A DNA stretch of 35,039 bases from Oscillospiraceae bacterium (GCA_020860545.1 JAJBUC010000047.1:1-35039); one strand, 5' to 3'. Counted from the first letter of the stretch, positions 8,203-17,463 are shown. Notes: a model not told the origin generated them from the sequence alone. Made by a program: numbers and translations.

Positions 8203-8805
8203 TTACTTAGAGTACAACTCGACGATCAGGTGTTCTTCAACGGGGAAGTCAATGTCATCCCGCATGGGAAGTGCGATCACTTTGCCTTGAAGGGTATTTT
8301 TATCTCGGTCCAGCCACTTGGGTACCGTCACACTCACGGCGTCCTCGCCAAGCAGGCGCTTAAATTTCACGGAAGAACGGCTCTTCTCGCGCACTTCAAT
8401 CACGTCTCCAACCTTCACAAGCTGCGACGGAATATCCACGCGCTGACCGTTGACGGTGAAGTGCCCGTGGGTCACCAGCTGGCGGGCCTCACGGCGTGTC
8501 ATCGCAAATCCGAGCCGGTATGCGACGTTATCTAAGCGGCGCTCAATGAGCGTCAGCAGGTTTTCGCCTGTCTTGCCCTGCATACGGGTGGCCTTTTCAT
8601 AGTACGCGTGAAACTGCTTTTCCATAATGCCGTAAACAAATTTCACCTTCTGCTTCTCCGTCAGCTGAAGGGCATATTCCGACTGCTTTTTACGCACCTG
8701 CGCCTTCGGGTTGCGGATGGTGGTTTTCTTGGCGTAGCCCATAGCGGCTGGGGACAGATTCAGTGTCTTACAGCGCTTTGCAATCGGCTGCATATTTCTA
8801 GCCAT
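8203..8805 (-). CDS. rpsD: 30S ribosomal protein S4, cysteine-poor type
   Basis: S4 is a primary 16S rRNA-binding protein that starts 30S assembly and in several bacteria represses the alpha operon. The 200 residues include the S4 RNA-binding domain ([31 protein letters not shown], about residues 89-119) and the usual end [11 protein letters not shown]. The N-terminal zinc-finger cysteines of C+ S4 proteins are absent; only one Cys (RCKTL) remains, so this is the zinc-independent C- form common in Clostridia. In Bacillus subtilis rpsD stands alone, whereas here it is inside the alpha operon. The spacer to rpoA is 109 nt and includes an AGCGGC/GCCGCT hairpin (8117-8136). Confidence 0.96.
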   Translation of the reverse strand: MARNMQPIAKRCKTLNLSPAAMGYAKKTTIRNPKAQVRKKQSEYALQLTEKQKVKFVYGIMEKQFHAYYEKATRMQGKTGENLLTLIERRLDNVAYRLGFAMTRREARQLVTHGHFTVNGQRVDIPSQLVKVGDVIEVREKSRSSVKFKRLLGEDAVSVTVPKWLDRDKNTLQGKVIALPMRDDIDFPVEEHLIVELYSK

Positions 8806-8824
8806 GTGTCAATCCTCCTTTTCC

Positions 8825-9226
8825 TTACACGCGGCGGCGCTTGGGTGGGCGGCAGCCGTTGTGGGGAATGGGGGTTACGTCTTTGATCATGGTAACCTCA
8901 AGTCCCACGCCCTGCAGTGCACGAATCGCGGCCTCGCGGCCGGAACCCGGCCCTTTTACAAATACTTCCACACTCTTGAGCCCGTGCTCCATCGCCGCTC
9001 TTGCGGCGGTCTCCGCCGCCGACTGCGCGGCAAACGGAGTGGATTTGCGTGAGCCGCGGAAGCCCAGTCCGCCGGAGGACGCCCATGAAAGGGCGTTGCC
9101 AGCGGCATCCGTCACCGTGACCATCGTGTTATTGAAGGAAGATCGGATATGCACCTGACCCTTCTCAATGTGTTTCTTTTCGCGGCGCTTACGCACCACT
9201 TTCTTGCCTTTTGCAGCAGTAGCCAT
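8825..9226 (-). CDS. rpsK: 30S ribosomal protein S11
   Basis: S11 is part of the 30S platform near the mRNA exit and Shine-Dalgarno helix. The 133 residues contain the family signatures [19 protein letters not shown] and [18 protein letters not shown], ending PPKRRRV. Length is normal (about 129-133). It sits 14 nt after rpsM and 19 nt before rpsD, so it is co-transcribed with both. Confidence 0.97.
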   Translation of the reverse strand: MATAAKGKKVVRKRREKKHIEKGQVHIRSSFNNTMVTVTDAAGNALSWASSGGLGFRGSRKSTPFAAQSAAETAARAAMEHGLKSVEVFVKGPGSGREAAIRALQGVGLEVTMIKDVTPIPHNGCRPPKRRRV

Positions 9227-9240
9227 TTACATATCCCTCC

Positions 9241-9609
9241 TTACTTCTTCTTGTTTGCAACGGTACGCTTCGGACCCTTGCGGGTACGGGCGTTTGTCTT
9301 GCTGCGCTGTCCGCGCACCGGCAGGCCTCTGCGGTGGCGCAGGCCGCGATAGCAGCCGATCTCCGTGAGGCGCTTAATGTCCATCGCAACATCGCGGCGG
9401 AGGTCGCCCTCCACGGTATAGCTGTGGGAAATTGCCTCGCGCAGCTTTGCCTCGTCCTCTTCGGTCAGATCCTTTACGCGGGTGTCCGGGTTAATGCCGG
9501 TCTCAGCCAGAATCTTTTTGGCGCTGGATTGTCCAATGCCAAAGATATAAGTCAGGCCGATCTCTATGCGCTTTTCCTTGGGCAAGTCAATGCCTGCAAT
9601 ACGTGCCAT
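9241..9609 (-). CDS. rpsM: 30S ribosomal protein S13
   Basis: S13 lies in the head of the small subunit and bridges to the 50S and the P-site tRNA. The 122 residues begin [22 protein letters not shown], carry the helix-turn-helix part ([17 protein letters not shown]) and end in the basic tail [21 protein letters not shown]. The start is 19 nt from the end of rpmJ, with a GGAGGT-type site between. Confidence 0.97.
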   Translation of the reverse strand: MARIAGIDLPKEKRIEIGLTYIFGIGQSSAKKILAETGINPDTRVKDLTEEDEAKLREAISHSYTVEGDLRRDVAMDIKRLTEIGCYRGLRHRRGLPVRGQRSKTNARTRKGPKRTVANKKK

Positions 9610-9628
9610 ACTTTTTCAGCACCTCCTA

Positions 9629-9748
<120 letters not shown>

Positions 9749-9764
9749 TTACCTCCAGATCAGC

Positions 9765-9983
9765 CTACTTGCTCCGCCAGGTGATTCTTCCGCGTGTTAC
9801 ATCATAGGGCGACATCTGCACCGTCACCTTATCTCCGGGGAGAATGCGGATGAAGTTCATCCGCAGTTTGCCGGAAATATGCGCCAATATAATGTGACCG
9901 TTTCCGATATCCACATGGAACGTGGTATTGGGAAGCGCCTCTTTTACGACACCTTCCACTTCAATCATATCGTCTTTTGCCAT
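9765..9983 (-). CDS. infA: Translation initiation factor IF-1
   Basis: IF-1 binds the 30S A site during initiation. The 72-residue OB-fold protein begins [20 protein letters not shown] and has the conserved [24 protein letters not shown], ending RGRITWRSK. The frame is open upstream to 10040, but the ATG at 9983 fits the family start exactly and is preceded by GGGAGG. It begins 4 nt after the KOW gene, so translation is probably coupled. Confidence 0.97.
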   Translation of the reverse strand: MAKDDMIEVEGVVKEALPNTTFHVDIGNGHIILAHISGKLRMNFIRILPGDKVTVQMSPYDVTRGRITWRSK

Positions 9984-9987
9984 ATCG

Positions 9988-10263
9988 TCACACCCTCCCT
10001 GCCTCGGCTCGGAAAGCGGCCAGCGCCCTCCGCAACGCACGGTTGGTCACGCCCTCACCCCTGCTCAGCTTTTCAAGGGCCGGGTCGTTACACATACCCA
10101 AACCGCTCGCGTGTTTCGCTTTCTTCCGTTTGGGACTTGCTGCCTTTCTTCGCTTCCCGTCGGCCAGCAGGAGGTATGCGCCGTCCGTGTCCATGACACA
10201 GAACAGGTCGCCCTTATCCCTTCCGGCCAGGGAACACACAATCTGCGCTCTTGCAAATTCCAT
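9988..10263 (-). CDS. KOW-domain RNA-binding protein
   Basis: A 91-residue basic protein. The N-terminal part (about 1-38) fits the KOW/L14e-like pattern: [17 protein letters not shown], then a short loop and [11 protein letters not shown]. The remainder is Lys/Arg-rich and probably disordered. Genes like this occupy the map-infA gap in many Clostridia and are annotated as KOW-domain RNA-binding proteins; their role is unsettled, with ribosome association the obvious guess. Its ATG overlaps the map stop by one base (TGATG), implying translational coupling. Confidence 0.8.
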   Translation of the reverse strand: MEFARAQIVCSLAGRDKGDLFCVMDTDGAYLLLADGKRRKAASPKRKKAKHASGLGMCNDPALEKLSRGEGVTNRALRRALAAFRAEAGRV

Positions 10264-11030
10264 CAGAGCTTCCCCTCTGCGGTCAGAATTTCCGGCTCGC
10301 CTTCAGTAATGAGGATAGAGTTTTCATAGTGGGCGGCGAGACTGCCGTCCGCCGTCACCGTCGTCCAGCCGTCCTTGAGCACGGTCACCTGAAATCCGCC
10401 CGCGTTGACCATCGGCTCGACCGCAATGGTCATGCCTGCCTGCAGCCGTGGCCCGTGGCCGGCGGGGCCGAAATTAGGCACCTCCGGCGGCTCGTGAAGC
10501 TTTGCCCCTACGCCATGGCCCACAAAGTCCCGCACAACGGAACAGCCGCGCTCCTCCACATACTGCTGCACTGCATGGGAGATGTCGTAGACGCGATTGC
10601 CGGGTTTTGCATTGGCGATTCCCGCCCAAAAGCTCCCCTCGGTCACCTCAATGAGGTACCGGGCCTCCGCCGAAATCTCGCCGCAGGGGTAGGTGCCCGC
10701 ACAGTCGCCGTGAAAGCCATGATAGCACGCGCCGACGTCCACGCTCACAATGTCCCCCGCCAATAGCTTGCGCCCGCCGGGTATGCCGTGGATGACCTGC
10801 TCATTGACCGAGATACACGCCGAGCCGGGAAATCCGTTGTAGTTGAGAAAGGAAGGGGTCGCACCCTGCCCTTCGATAAACGCTCGTACTGCAGCGTCAA
10901 TCTCGCCGGTGGTCACCCCGGGGGCAACCATCTTTCCGGCGAGTGCCCGGGCGGCACCGGCGATGGCACCGGCCTTGCGCATTAAATCAATCTCCCGCGG
11001 AGACTTTAGTGAAATCATACTCACACGCAT
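10263..11030 (-). CDS. map: Methionine aminopeptidase, type I
   Basis: Removes the initiator methionine from new proteins. All five metal ligands of the pita-bread fold are visible: Asp98, Asp109, His172, Glu205 and Glu236, with the substrate-binding His81 in VIHGIPG. At 255 residues it is the usual size. The ATG at 11030 overlaps the adk end by 10 nt and has GGAG five nucleotides upstream; the alternative ATG at 11018 matches typical family starts (MISLKSPREI) but has no site at a suitable distance. Placement after secY-adk is standard in Firmicutes. Confidence 0.96.
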   Translation of the reverse strand: MRVSMISLKSPREIDLMRKAGAIAGAARALAGKMVAPGVTTGEIDAAVRAFIEGQGATPSFLNYNGFPGSACISVNEQVIHGIPGGRKLLAGDIVSVDVGACYHGFHGDCAGTYPCGEISAEARYLIEVTEGSFWAGIANAKPGNRVYDISHAVQQYVEERGCSVVRDFVGHGVGAKLHEPPEVPNFGPAGHGPRLQAGMTIAVEPMVNAGGFQVTVLKDGWTTVTADGSLAAHYENSILITEGEPEILTAEGKL

Positions 11031-11662
11031 TCCAGCTCCAATACTTTCATCACGCGCGCATTGGTTTCGGCAATACCCTCCAGGTTTTCCACCGGTCTAA
11101 GCACACCGCGCGCCTTATAAAATGCCTTGAGCGGCTCCGTCTCAGCGTGATAGACCTCCAGCCGGCGCTGTACGATCTCCGCGCTGTCGTCCGTGCGCTG
11201 CACCAGCGTTTCGCCACACTCATCGCAGGTGTTCTCCTTTTCCGGCGGATCGCTGACCAGGTGGAACACCGCCCCGCATTGGGGGCAAGACCTGCGTCCG
11301 GTCATACGCGCCGTAATCTCCGCGTCGGAAATTTCCAGCGAGATCGCCGCGTCGAAGCGGATACCCTCCCGGTCGAGATACTCCGCCTGCGCAATGGTGC
11401 GGGGTACACCGTCGAGAATGTAGCCTCCCCGGCAGTCCGGCTGCGCAAGCCGCTCCATGACAATATCGAGAATGACATCATCAGGCACAAGCTTGCCCGC
11501 GTCCATGAAGGATTTTGCTTTTAATCCGACCGGTGTCTCCGCCTTGACGGCAGCGCGCAGAATTTCACCGGTGGAAATGGTGGGGATGCCCAGCTTCTTG
11601 CCGACCAGTCCGGCCTGCGTGCCTTTGCCCGCACCGGGTGCCCCCAGGAATATCAGTTTCAT
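11021..11662 (-). CDS. adk: Adenylate kinase, zinc-LID type
   Basis: Catalyses ATP + AMP to 2 ADP, setting the adenylate balance. The P-loop GAPGAGKGTQ is at residues 7-16 and the AMP-binding DGVPRT at 84-89 (Phe is more usual than Val in DGFPRT). The LID contains four cysteines (Cys126, Cys129, Cys146, Cys149), the structural zinc site typical of Gram-positive enzymes. The frame runs three codons further up to a GTG, but the ATG at 11662 gives the family N-terminus MKLIFLGAPG. It starts 12 nt after secY. Confidence 0.96.
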   Translation of the reverse strand: MKLIFLGAPGAGKGTQAGLVGKKLGIPTISTGEILRAAVKAETPVGLKAKSFMDAGKLVPDDVILDIVMERLAQPDCRGGYILDGVPRTIAQAEYLDREGIRFDAAISLEISDAEITARMTGRRSCPQCGAVFHLVSDPPEKENTCDECGETLVQRTDDSAEIVQRRLEVYHAETEPLKAFYKARGVLRPVENLEGIAETNARVMKVLELECV

Positions 11663-11674
11663 GCCTTCCACCTC

Positions 11675-13024
11675 TTACTCCAGGAAGCCCTTGTAGTGGC
11701 GCATCAGCATCTGCGCCTCAAGCGTCTTCACGGTCTCAAGCGCAACGCCCACGACGATGATAACGGACGTGCCGCCGATGGCGAGAGAGGACATGCCAAT
11801 GACACTGCCTGTGATAATCGGGGCGATGGCGATGATCGCTAGATAGATCGCACCGAACATGGTGATCTTGTTGAGTACCTTGCGCAGGAAGTCGATGGTC
11901 GGCTTGCCGGGGCGGAAGCCGGGAACAAAGCCGCCGTTCTTCTTCAGGTTGTTGGCTACCTCAACGGGGTTAAACTGCATCGTCGCATAGAAATAGCTGA
12001 TGCCGACGATGAGCAGGAAGTAAACGATGATATAGAACACGCTCGTGGTGTCAAAAAATTGCAGGAATTTGTACCAGCCGCTCCCCTCAGTCTGCGCCGA
12101 CGGGACAAAGGCCCCGATGGTCGCTGGCAGGGACGCAATGGCCTGCGCGAAGATGATCGGCATAACGCCTGACATGCTCACCTTCATGGGGATATGGCTG
12201 GACTGTCCCCCGTACATCTTTCTGCCCACCACGCGTTTGGCGTACTGCACCGGGATACGGCGCTCCGCATTCTGGATAAACACAATGAACACTACCATCG
12301 CAAGCATGCCGACCACGATCAGCACCGCGCCCCACCACGGGATGGAGAAGAAATTCGCCCGAACCGTTTCATCCATGCTTTCAATCTGCTCCGCGGTATA
12401 ACCGCTGTGCTGCACGCCCTCAATCAGGCTCGAGATCATGCCCGGGAAGCGGGAGACAATGCCGGCAAACAGGATGATGGAAATGCCGTTTCCGATACCG
12501 AACTCGGTAATCTGTTCACCCAGCCACATGACAAAGGTGGAGCCGGCCACAAACGCTACCACGATGACGATACCCGCCCAAATCTCATTGACGTTGCCCA
12601 GCTCCAGCATCCCATAGCTGCGGATGAGCAGGTAGTAGCCGTAGCCCTGAATGATCGCGATGGCGACCGTGACATAGCGCGTGATCTTGTTGATCTTCTT
12701 GCGGCCTTCCTCGCCGCCCTCTTTGCGCAGGTTTTCGAGCGCCGGGATCGCGATGGAAAGAAGCTGAATGATAATTGAGCTGTTGATATACGGCTGAATG
12801 CCGAGGGCGAATATGGCGGCCATGGAGAACGCCGTGCCGTTCATGGTGCCCATCAGAGAGAAGATGCCGCCCATGCTGTTCAGGGTCGTTTCCAGCGCTT
12901 CACTGTTAATAAAGGGAACCGGAATCGCCGAGCCGACACGGAAAATGAGCAGAATGAAGACGGTAAAGAGCATCTTCCTGCGCAGTTCCGGAAGCTTCCA
13001 TGCGTTGCGGATCGTCTGTATCAA
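11675..13024 (-). CDS. secY: Protein translocase subunit SecY
   Basis: Forms the channel of the Sec translocon for export and membrane insertion. The 449 residues hold ten predicted membrane helices, with family segments FRVGSAIPVPFIN, IFALGIQPYINSSIIIQLL, LGEQITEFGIGNGISI and FRPGKPTIDFL. The start is an unusual TTG at 13024, directly abutting the rplO stop with no gap; the start is fixed by GGAGGTG about 7 nt upstream within the end of rplO. Translation is probably coupled to rplO. Confidence 0.97.
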   Translation of the reverse strand: MIQTIRNAWKLPELRRKMLFTVFILLIFRVGSAIPVPFINSEALETTLNSMGGIFSLMGTMNGTAFSMAAIFALGIQPYINSSIIIQLLSIAIPALENLRKEGGEEGRKKINKITRYVTVAIAIIQGYGYYLLIRSYGMLELGNVNEIWAGIVIVVAFVAGSTFVMWLGEQITEFGIGNGISIILFAGIVSRFPGMISSLIEGVQHSGYTAEQIESMDETVRANFFSIPWWGAVLIVVGMLAMVVFIVFIQNAERRIPVQYAKRVVGRKMYGGQSSHIPMKVSMSGVMPIIFAQAIASLPATIGAFVPSAQTEGSGWYKFLQFFDTTSVFYIIVYFLLIVGISYFYATMQFNPVEVANNLKKNGGFVPGFRPGKPTIDFLRKVLNKITMFGAIYLAIIAIAPIITGSVIGMSSLAIGGTSVIIVVGVALETVKTLEAQMLMRHYKGFLE

Positions 13025-13465
13025 CTAGACCACCTCCGCCTTTCCACCTGCCGCTTCTATCTTCTCTTTCGCTGAGGCGGAAAAAGCGGTCGCGCGTACC
13101 GTGAGCTTTTTGCTCAGACTGCCGTTACCAAGCACCTTATAGCCATATTCGCACTTGGTCAGTACCCCCTTCGCCAGAAGGGTATCAAGGTCAACCGTCG
13201 CGCCGTCGTCAAACTTCTCCAAAGACGCAAGGTTAATAATTTCAAGTGGTTTTGCAAAGATATTGTTAAATCCGCGCTTCGGGACGCGCCGCGCGAGCGG
13301 CATCTGCCCGCCTTCGAAGCCGACGCGCACACCGCCGCCGGAACGAGCTTTCTGCCCCTTATGGCCGCGGCCCGCTGTTTTCCCGTTCCCGCTGCCATTG
13401 CCGCGGCCCTTGCGCTTGGCCGCTTGGGTAGAGCCGTCTGCGGGGGAAAGATCATGCAAATTCAT
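13025..13465 (-). CDS. rplO: 50S ribosomal protein L15
   Basis: L15 is a late-assembly 23S rRNA-binding protein. The 146 residues begin [12 protein letters not shown], followed by the basic glycine-rich arm ([20 protein letters not shown]) and the globular part with [17 protein letters not shown]. The length is normal. It follows rpmD by 15 nt, and its final codons contain the ribosome-binding site of secY. Confidence 0.97.
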   Translation of the reverse strand: MNLHDLSPADGSTQAAKRKGRGNGSGNGKTAGRGHKGQKARSGGGVRVGFEGGQMPLARRVPKRGFNNIFAKPLEIINLASLEKFDDGATVDLDTLLAKGVLTKCEYGYKVLGNGSLSKKLTVRATAFSASAKEKIEAAGGKAEVV

Positions 13466-13480
13466 GTGCCGTGCACCTCC

Positions 13481-13663
13481 TTACTTTTCCTCGGTCACCT
13501 GCAGCAGATAACCAATGGATGCTAACTTGCCGCGGGTTGCCGCGTTATCCGGCTGGACGGTTGTATCGCCAATCCGGCGCAGGCCGAGCGCCTCGGCAGT
13601 CGCCTTATGCTTGGCAATCCGGCCGTTCAGGCTTTTTACCAGTTTAATATTTATCGTTGCCAT
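13481..13663 (-). CDS. rpmD: 50S ribosomal protein L30
   Basis: A 60-residue single-domain 23S rRNA-binding protein: MATINIKLVKSLNGRIAKHKATAEALGLRRIGDT, then the usual IGYLLQVTEEK end. L30 is present in some bacteria and lost in others; here it is intact. It lies 13 nt after rpsE in the normal spc order. Confidence 0.96.
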   Translation of the reverse strand: MATINIKLVKSLNGRIAKHKATAEALGLRRIGDTTVQPDNAATRGKLASIGYLLQVTEEK

Positions 13664-13676
13664 TTGAACGGTCCTC

Positions 13677-14177
13677 CTATCCTACGATCTGATCCACACT
13701 TTTGCCGCGCAGCTGCGCGACCTCCTCCGGCCCACGCAGTGATTTCAGCCCCTCAAAGGTAGCGGAAACCACGTTCTGCGGATTGTTGGAGCGCAGGCAT
13801 TTTGCACGGATATCGTGAATGCCGACCGCCTCCATCACCGCGCGGACGGGGCCACCGGCGATGATGCCGGTACCGGGCGCGGCGGGCTTGAGCAGCACGC
13901 GGCCCGCGCCGAACTCGCCGATTACCTCGTGCGGAATCGTCGTGCCGGAGAGTGTGATATTGTACATATTCTTCTTCGCGTCCTCAATACCTTTGCGGAT
14001 CGCCTCGGGAACCTCAGAAGCCTTGCCGAGACCGAAGCCGACGCGGCCCTTCTCGTCGCCGACCACCATGAGGGCTGCGAACTTAAAGATGCGCCCGCCC
14101 TTTACGGTCTTGCTGACGCGGTTTAACGAAACAAGCTTTTCAATGAATTCGCTGGGCTCTTTTTCAAACTTTGCCAT
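13677..14177 (-). CDS. rpsE: 30S ribosomal protein S5
   Basis: S5 lies near the decoding centre, affecting accuracy and mRNA unwinding. The chosen start at 14177 gives 166 residues beginning [42 protein letters not shown] S5 sequence, with [17 protein letters not shown] and the C-terminal domain [16 protein letters not shown]. The frame remains open to 14459, but that extension overlaps rplR and lacks similarity to S5. A GGAGGAAG run precedes the chosen ATG. Confidence 0.97.
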   Translation of the reverse strand: MAKFEKEPSEFIEKLVSLNRVSKTVKGGRIFKFAALMVVGDEKGRVGFGLGKASEVPEAIRKGIEDAKKNMYNITLSGTTIPHEVIGEFGAGRVLLKPAAPGTGIIAGGPVRAVMEAVGIHDIRAKCLRSNNPQNVVSATFEGLKSLRGPEEVAQLRGKSVDQIVG

Positions 14178-14193
14178 CTTTCTTCCTCCTCCC

Positions 14194-14553
14194 TCAGAAC
14201 TGCAGGCCGCCCTCGCGGGCACCCTCGGCCAGAGCCTGCACACGGCCGTGGTAAACATAGCCGCCACGGTCGAATACGACAGTTTCAATGCCCTTTGCCT
14301 TGGCGCGCTCGGCAACCATCTGGCCGACCTGCTTGGCGGCCTCGCAGTTGGAGCCTGCGCCTGCAAAATCCTTTTCCAGAGAGGATGCGGCGGCAATTGT
14401 CTTGCCGCTGACATCGTCAATAACCTGCGCGTAGATATTCGTCGCGCTGCGGAATACATTCAGACGGGGACGCTCCGGCGTGCCCGCGATTTTTCCGCGC
14501 ACTCTCTGATGGCGTCTTTTACGCTGTGCGTTTGTATCGGGTCTTTTAATCAT
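14194..14553 (-). CDS. rplR: 50S ribosomal protein L18
   Basis: L18 binds 5S rRNA and, with L5, carries it into the central protuberance. The 119 residues show the basic N-terminus ([18 protein letters not shown]), [19 protein letters not shown] and the end [20 protein letters not shown]. It lies 14 nt after rplF and 16 nt before rpsE. Confidence 0.97.
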   Translation of the reverse strand: MIKRPDTNAQRKRRHQRVRGKIAGTPERPRLNVFRSATNIYAQVIDDVSGKTIAAASSLEKDFAGAGSNCEAAKQVGQMVAERAKAKGIETVVFDRGGYVYHGRVQALAEGAREGGLQF

Positions 14554-14567
14554 AGTGGCACACCTCC

Positions 14568-15116
14568 TTATTTCTTCTTGACGCCGGTCTTGCCTTCCTT
14601 GCGGCGGATGACCTCGTCAGTATATTTGATACCCTTGCCCTTATACGGCTCGGGCGGTTTCTTCGCTCTTACTTCGGCTGCAAACTGCCCAACAAGCTGT
14701 TTGTCGATACCGGAAATGACAATTTTATTCGCGCTCGGCACCTCAATGGTGATCCCGTCAATCTCATCGACGAAGACCTGATGCGAGTAGCCGATGTTCA
14801 TGACAAGACGCTTCCCCTCTTTCGCCACACGGTAGCCGACGCCGTTGACGTCAAGTTCCTTGCGGTAGCCATCCGTCACACCGACGACCATGTTGTTAAC
14901 CAGCGCGCGCGTGAGTCCGTGCAGCGAGCGGTTCTCCTTGGCGTCGTTCGGGCGGGTAACAAGCAGCTCGGCACCCTCCTGCGCAATCGCCATATCGGGG
15001 TGCATCTGCTGCGTAAGGGTGCCCTTCGGCCCTTTCACCGTCACAACATTGTCCTGTGCGATCTTCACGTCCACACCGGTGGGGATGGAGATCGGCATTC
15101 TTCCGATTCTTGACAT
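14568..15116 (-). CDS. rplF: 50S ribosomal protein L6
   Basis: L6 sits near the sarcin-ricin loop and factor-binding site. With the start at 15116 it has 182 residues, [17 protein letters not shown], and two similar L6 domains, ending [20 protein letters not shown] plus a Lys-rich tail. The frame is open 17 codons further upstream, but those residues are not L6-like and overlap rpsH. Confidence 0.97.
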   Translation of the reverse strand: MSRIGRMPISIPTGVDVKIAQDNVVTVKGPKGTLTQQMHPDMAIAQEGAELLVTRPNDAKENRSLHGLTRALVNNMVVGVTDGYRKELDVNGVGYRVAKEGKRLVMNIGYSHQVFVDEIDGITIEVPSANKIVISGIDKQLVGQFAAEVRAKKPPEPYKGKGIKYTDEVIRRKEGKTGVKKK

Positions 15117-15132
15117 AATACTTCTCTCCTCC

Positions 15133-15531
15133 TTACCACACAAATGCAAGGACTTCGCCGCCGACATTGGCCTCGCGGGCTCTCTTGTCGGTCATGACGC
15201 CCTTGGACGTAGAGACGATGGCGATACCCAGGCCGTTGAGCACGCGCGGCAGCTCACCTGCACCCGCATAGACACGCAGGCCGGGCTTGGAAACGCGGCG
15301 CAGTCCGGTAATGACCTTTTCCTTGTTTCCGCTGTACTTCAGGGAAACACGGATGATCCCCTGCGTACCGTCATCAATCAGCTGAAAGTTCTTAATATAA
15401 CCTTCATTCAAAAGGATCTGCGCGATGGATTTCTTCATGTTCGACGCGGGAATGTCCACAGTGTCATGCTTGGCACTGTTTGCGTTGCGGATTCTGGTCA
15501 GCATATCCGCGATTGGGTCTGTAATATGCAT
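15133..15531 (-). CDS. rpsH: 30S ribosomal protein S8
   Basis: S8 binds helix 21 of 16S rRNA, organises the central domain and in E. coli represses the spc operon. The 132 residues begin [18 protein letters not shown] and end with the conserved [27 protein letters not shown]. The start at 15531 is fixed by AGGAGG shortly upstream; the longer open frame runs into a structured spacer. Unlike most genes here it is separated from its upstream neighbour rpsN by 174 nt. Confidence 0.97.
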   Translation of the reverse strand: MHITDPIADMLTRIRNANSAKHDTVDIPASNMKKSIAQILLNEGYIKNFQLIDDGTQGIIRVSLKYSGNKEKVITGLRRVSKPGLRVYAGAGELPRVLNGLGIAIVSTSKGVMTDKRAREANVGGEVLAFVW

Positions 15532-15557
15532 GAGTTTTTTTCCTCCTAAATCAGAGT

Positions 15558-15660
15558 TACGGGCAAGGGCCCGTATAGACGGTAAGGTATCGCGGCGCGG
15601 CCCGCGTATCACGCGGGGCTCCGGCCAATGCCGGAGGCAGGCCCGACCTGTTGACCGTCT
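15558..15660 (-). ncRNA. Candidate structured mRNA element in the rpsN-rpsH spacer
   Basis: Read as RNA on the minus strand, the spacer has an outer 7-bp stem (AGACGGU at 15660-15654 with ACCGUCU at 15583-15577). It encloses a 4-bp hairpin (15638-15650) and two perfect 7-bp hairpins: CUCCGGC/GCCGGAG (15619-15636) and CCCGCGU/ACGCGGG (15601-15617). A further perfect 7-bp hairpin (UACGGGC/GCCCGUA, 15558-15575) follows, just before the rpsH ribosome-binding site. A CCGG-UUUC-CCGG hairpin lies upstream (15663-15674). It may be an autogenous control site or a palindromic insertion; the function is unknown. Confidence 0.5.
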
Positions 15661-15705
15661 TGCCGGGAAACCGGTATAACGCCGGGACAGGCGGGCTGGA
15701 ATTGG

Positions 15706-15891
15706 TTACCAGCTCGCCTTGCGGACGCCGGGGATCTGCCCCTTATAGGCCAGCTCGCGAAAGCAGATACGGCAGACGCCGTAGTTACGCAGGTAGGCGT
15801 GGGGACGGCCGCAGATCTTGCAGCGGTTGTATCTCCGGGCTGAATATTTAGCAGGACGCTGCTGCTTTAAAATCATCGATTTCTTTGCCAT
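15706..15891 (-). CDS. rpsN: 30S ribosomal protein S14, zinc-binding (type Z)
   Basis: S14 binds the 3' domain of 16S rRNA in the 30S head. This is the short 61-residue form with a zinc ribbon: Cys24 and Cys27 (RCKICG) and Cys40 and Cys43 (VCRICF). It ends [11 protein letters not shown]. The start at 15891 matches the family N-terminus [13 protein letters not shown]; the open frame above it overlaps rplE. The gap to rplE is 11 nt. Confidence 0.97.
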   Translation of the reverse strand: MAKKSMILKQQRPAKYSARRYNRCKICGRPHAYLRNYGVCRICFRELAYKGQIPGVRKASW

Positions 15892-15902
15892 TGTCTGCCT
15901 CC

Positions 15903-16451
15903 TTAGCCTTGTGCGAAGGGTGCGCCGATCAGTGTCAGCAATTCCTTCGCCTCTTCGTCGGTCTTCGCGGTGGTGCACAGCACAACGTCCATGCCGCGGA
16001 TCTTGTCGATCTTGTCGTACTCGATCTCCGGGAAGATCAGCTGCTCGCGAATGCCCAGCGCGTAGTTGCCGCGCCCGTCAAAGGCGCTCGGCTTAATGCC
16101 GCGGAAGTCACGCACGCGTGGGAGCGCAACGTTAAAGAGCCGGTCGAGAAACTCCCACATACGGTCGCCGCGCAGGGTGACCTTCGCGCCGATCGGCATA
16201 TCTTCACGCAGCTTAAAGTTTGCCACCGATTTTTTCGCCTTGGTGACAACCGCCTTCTGGCCGGTGATCTTGGTCAGGTCGCTGACCACCGCCTCAAGGA
16301 CCTTCGCGTTGTCGCGCGCCTCGCCGCATCCGCAGTTGACTACGATCTTATCGAGACGCGGAATCTGCATCACACTCTGATAGCCGAACTTCTGCATGAG
16401 GGCAGGAGCGACTTCGTCCTGATATTTCTTTTTCAGATTGGGATTACCCAT
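15903..16451 (-). CDS. rplE: 50S ribosomal protein L5
   Basis: L5 binds 5S rRNA and contacts the P-site tRNA in the central protuberance. The 182 residues include [40 protein letters not shown] and [13 protein letters not shown], all diagnostic. A small deviation is NCGCGEA where NMGVGEA is usual. It follows rplX by 20 nt. Confidence 0.97.
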   Translation of the reverse strand: MGNPNLKKKYQDEVAPALMQKFGYQSVMQIPRLDKIVVNCGCGEARDNAKVLEAVVSDLTKITGQKAVVTKAKKSVANFKLREDMPIGAKVTLRGDRMWEFLDRLFNVALPRVRDFRGIKPSAFDGRGNYALGIREQLIFPEIEYDKIDKIRGMDVVLCTTAKTDEEAKELLTLIGAPFAQG

Positions 16452-16471
16452 TGTAATTCACTCCTCCTCTC

Positions 16472-16789
16472 TCAGATTTCAGCGCCGCACTTCTTGCAGA
16501 CGCGGACTTTCTTGCCGCCTGCAAGCACCTTGTGCCCCAAGCGGGTGGGCTTGTCGCATTTCGGACAGACGCGCATCACCTTGCAGGCGTAAAAGGGAGC
16601 TTCCTTCTTCAGGATGCCGCCCTGCTCGCCTTGCTTGCGGGGCTTCCTGTGGTAGGTGACCATATTGACCTTCTCCACCACAAGCTTGCCGCTCTGCGGG
16701 TCGACGGAAAGCACTTTGCCTCGCTTGCCCTTGTCCTTGCCGGACAGGACAACGACCATGTCATTTTGCTTGACACTCAATTTCTTCAT
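16472..16789 (-). CDS. rplX: 50S ribosomal protein L24
   Basis: L24 is an assembly initiator at the tunnel exit. The 105 residues have the N-terminal KOW motif (VVVLSGKDKGKRGKVLSVD) and NMVTYHRKPRKQGEQGGI. The C-terminus carries two CxxC pairs (CPKCDKPTR and CKKCGAEI), the likely zinc-binding tail seen in many Firmicutes L24 proteins. It is 18 nt from rplN. Confidence 0.97.
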   Translation of the reverse strand: MKKLSVKQNDMVVVLSGKDKGKRGKVLSVDPQSGKLVVEKVNMVTYHRKPRKQGEQGGILKKEAPFYACKVMRVCPKCDKPTRLGHKVLAGGKKVRVCKKCGAEI

Positions 16790-16807
16790 GATGCTACCTT
16801 CCCCCTC

Positions 16808-17176
16808 CTACAGCACTTCCGGCGCAAGTGACAGGATTTTCATATAATCCTTGTCGCGCAGCTCGCGGGCCACTGGCCCAAAAATGCGGGTGCCGCGGGG
16901 ATTCTTATCGTCGCGGATGAGGACGGCGGCGTTGTCGTCAAAGCGAACATAGCTTCCGTCAGCGCGGCGCACGCCTTTTGCGGAGCGGACGATGACCGCT
17001 CTCACGACCTCGCCCTTCTTCACGGTTCCGCCCGGCTGCGCCTTGCGCACGGAGGCGACAATGACGTCGCCGACGTTGCCGTACTTGCGCTTGGAGCCGC
17101 CCAAAACGCGGATCGTCTTAATTTCCTTGGCGCCGGTATTATCGGCGACCTTGAGATAGGATTCCTGCTGAATCAT
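16808..17176 (-). CDS. rplN: 50S ribosomal protein L14
   Basis: L14 lies at the subunit interface and forms inter-subunit bridges. The 122-residue protein shows the standard [19 protein letters not shown] start, [20 protein letters not shown] and the end [14 protein letters not shown]. It begins 12 nt after rpsQ and is the first gene of the classical spc operon, with no promoter evident before it, so S10 and spc appear fused. Confidence 0.97.
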   Translation of the reverse strand: MIQQESYLKVADNTGAKEIKTIRVLGGSKRKYGNVGDVIVASVRKAQPGGTVKKGEVVRAVIVRSAKGVRRADGSYVRFDDNAAVLIRDDKNPRGTRIFGPVARELRDKDYMKILSLAPEVL

Positions 17177-17188
17177 ACTGGCACCTCC

Positions 17189-17449
17189 TTACTTCGCTTT
17201 TTCTAATATCTCGACCACGCGCCAGCGCTTATCCTTAGAAAGCGGGCGGGTCTCCATGACCTTCACGCGGTCGCCCACGCCGCAGGCGTTGGCCTCGTCG
17301 TGTGCTTTGAGCTTGTAGGTTCTCTTGACAATCTTTTTATACAGGGGATGCGCCACACGGTCGGCAATGGCCACCACGACGGTCTTATCCATTTTATCGG
17401 AGACGACCAGGCCGACTCTGGCTTTGCGGGAAGAGGTTCTGTTTTCCAT
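17189..17449 (-). CDS. rpsQ: 30S ribosomal protein S17
   Basis: A primary 16S rRNA-binding OB-fold protein. The 86 residues contain [35 protein letters not shown] and the end [21 protein letters not shown]. It follows rpmC by 14 nt. Confidence 0.97.
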   Translation of the reverse strand: MENRTSSRKARVGLVVSDKMDKTVVVAIADRVAHPLYKKIVKRTYKLKAHDEANACGVGDRVKVMETRPLSKDKRWRVVEILEKAK

Positions 17450-17463
17450 TTTACGTTACCTCC

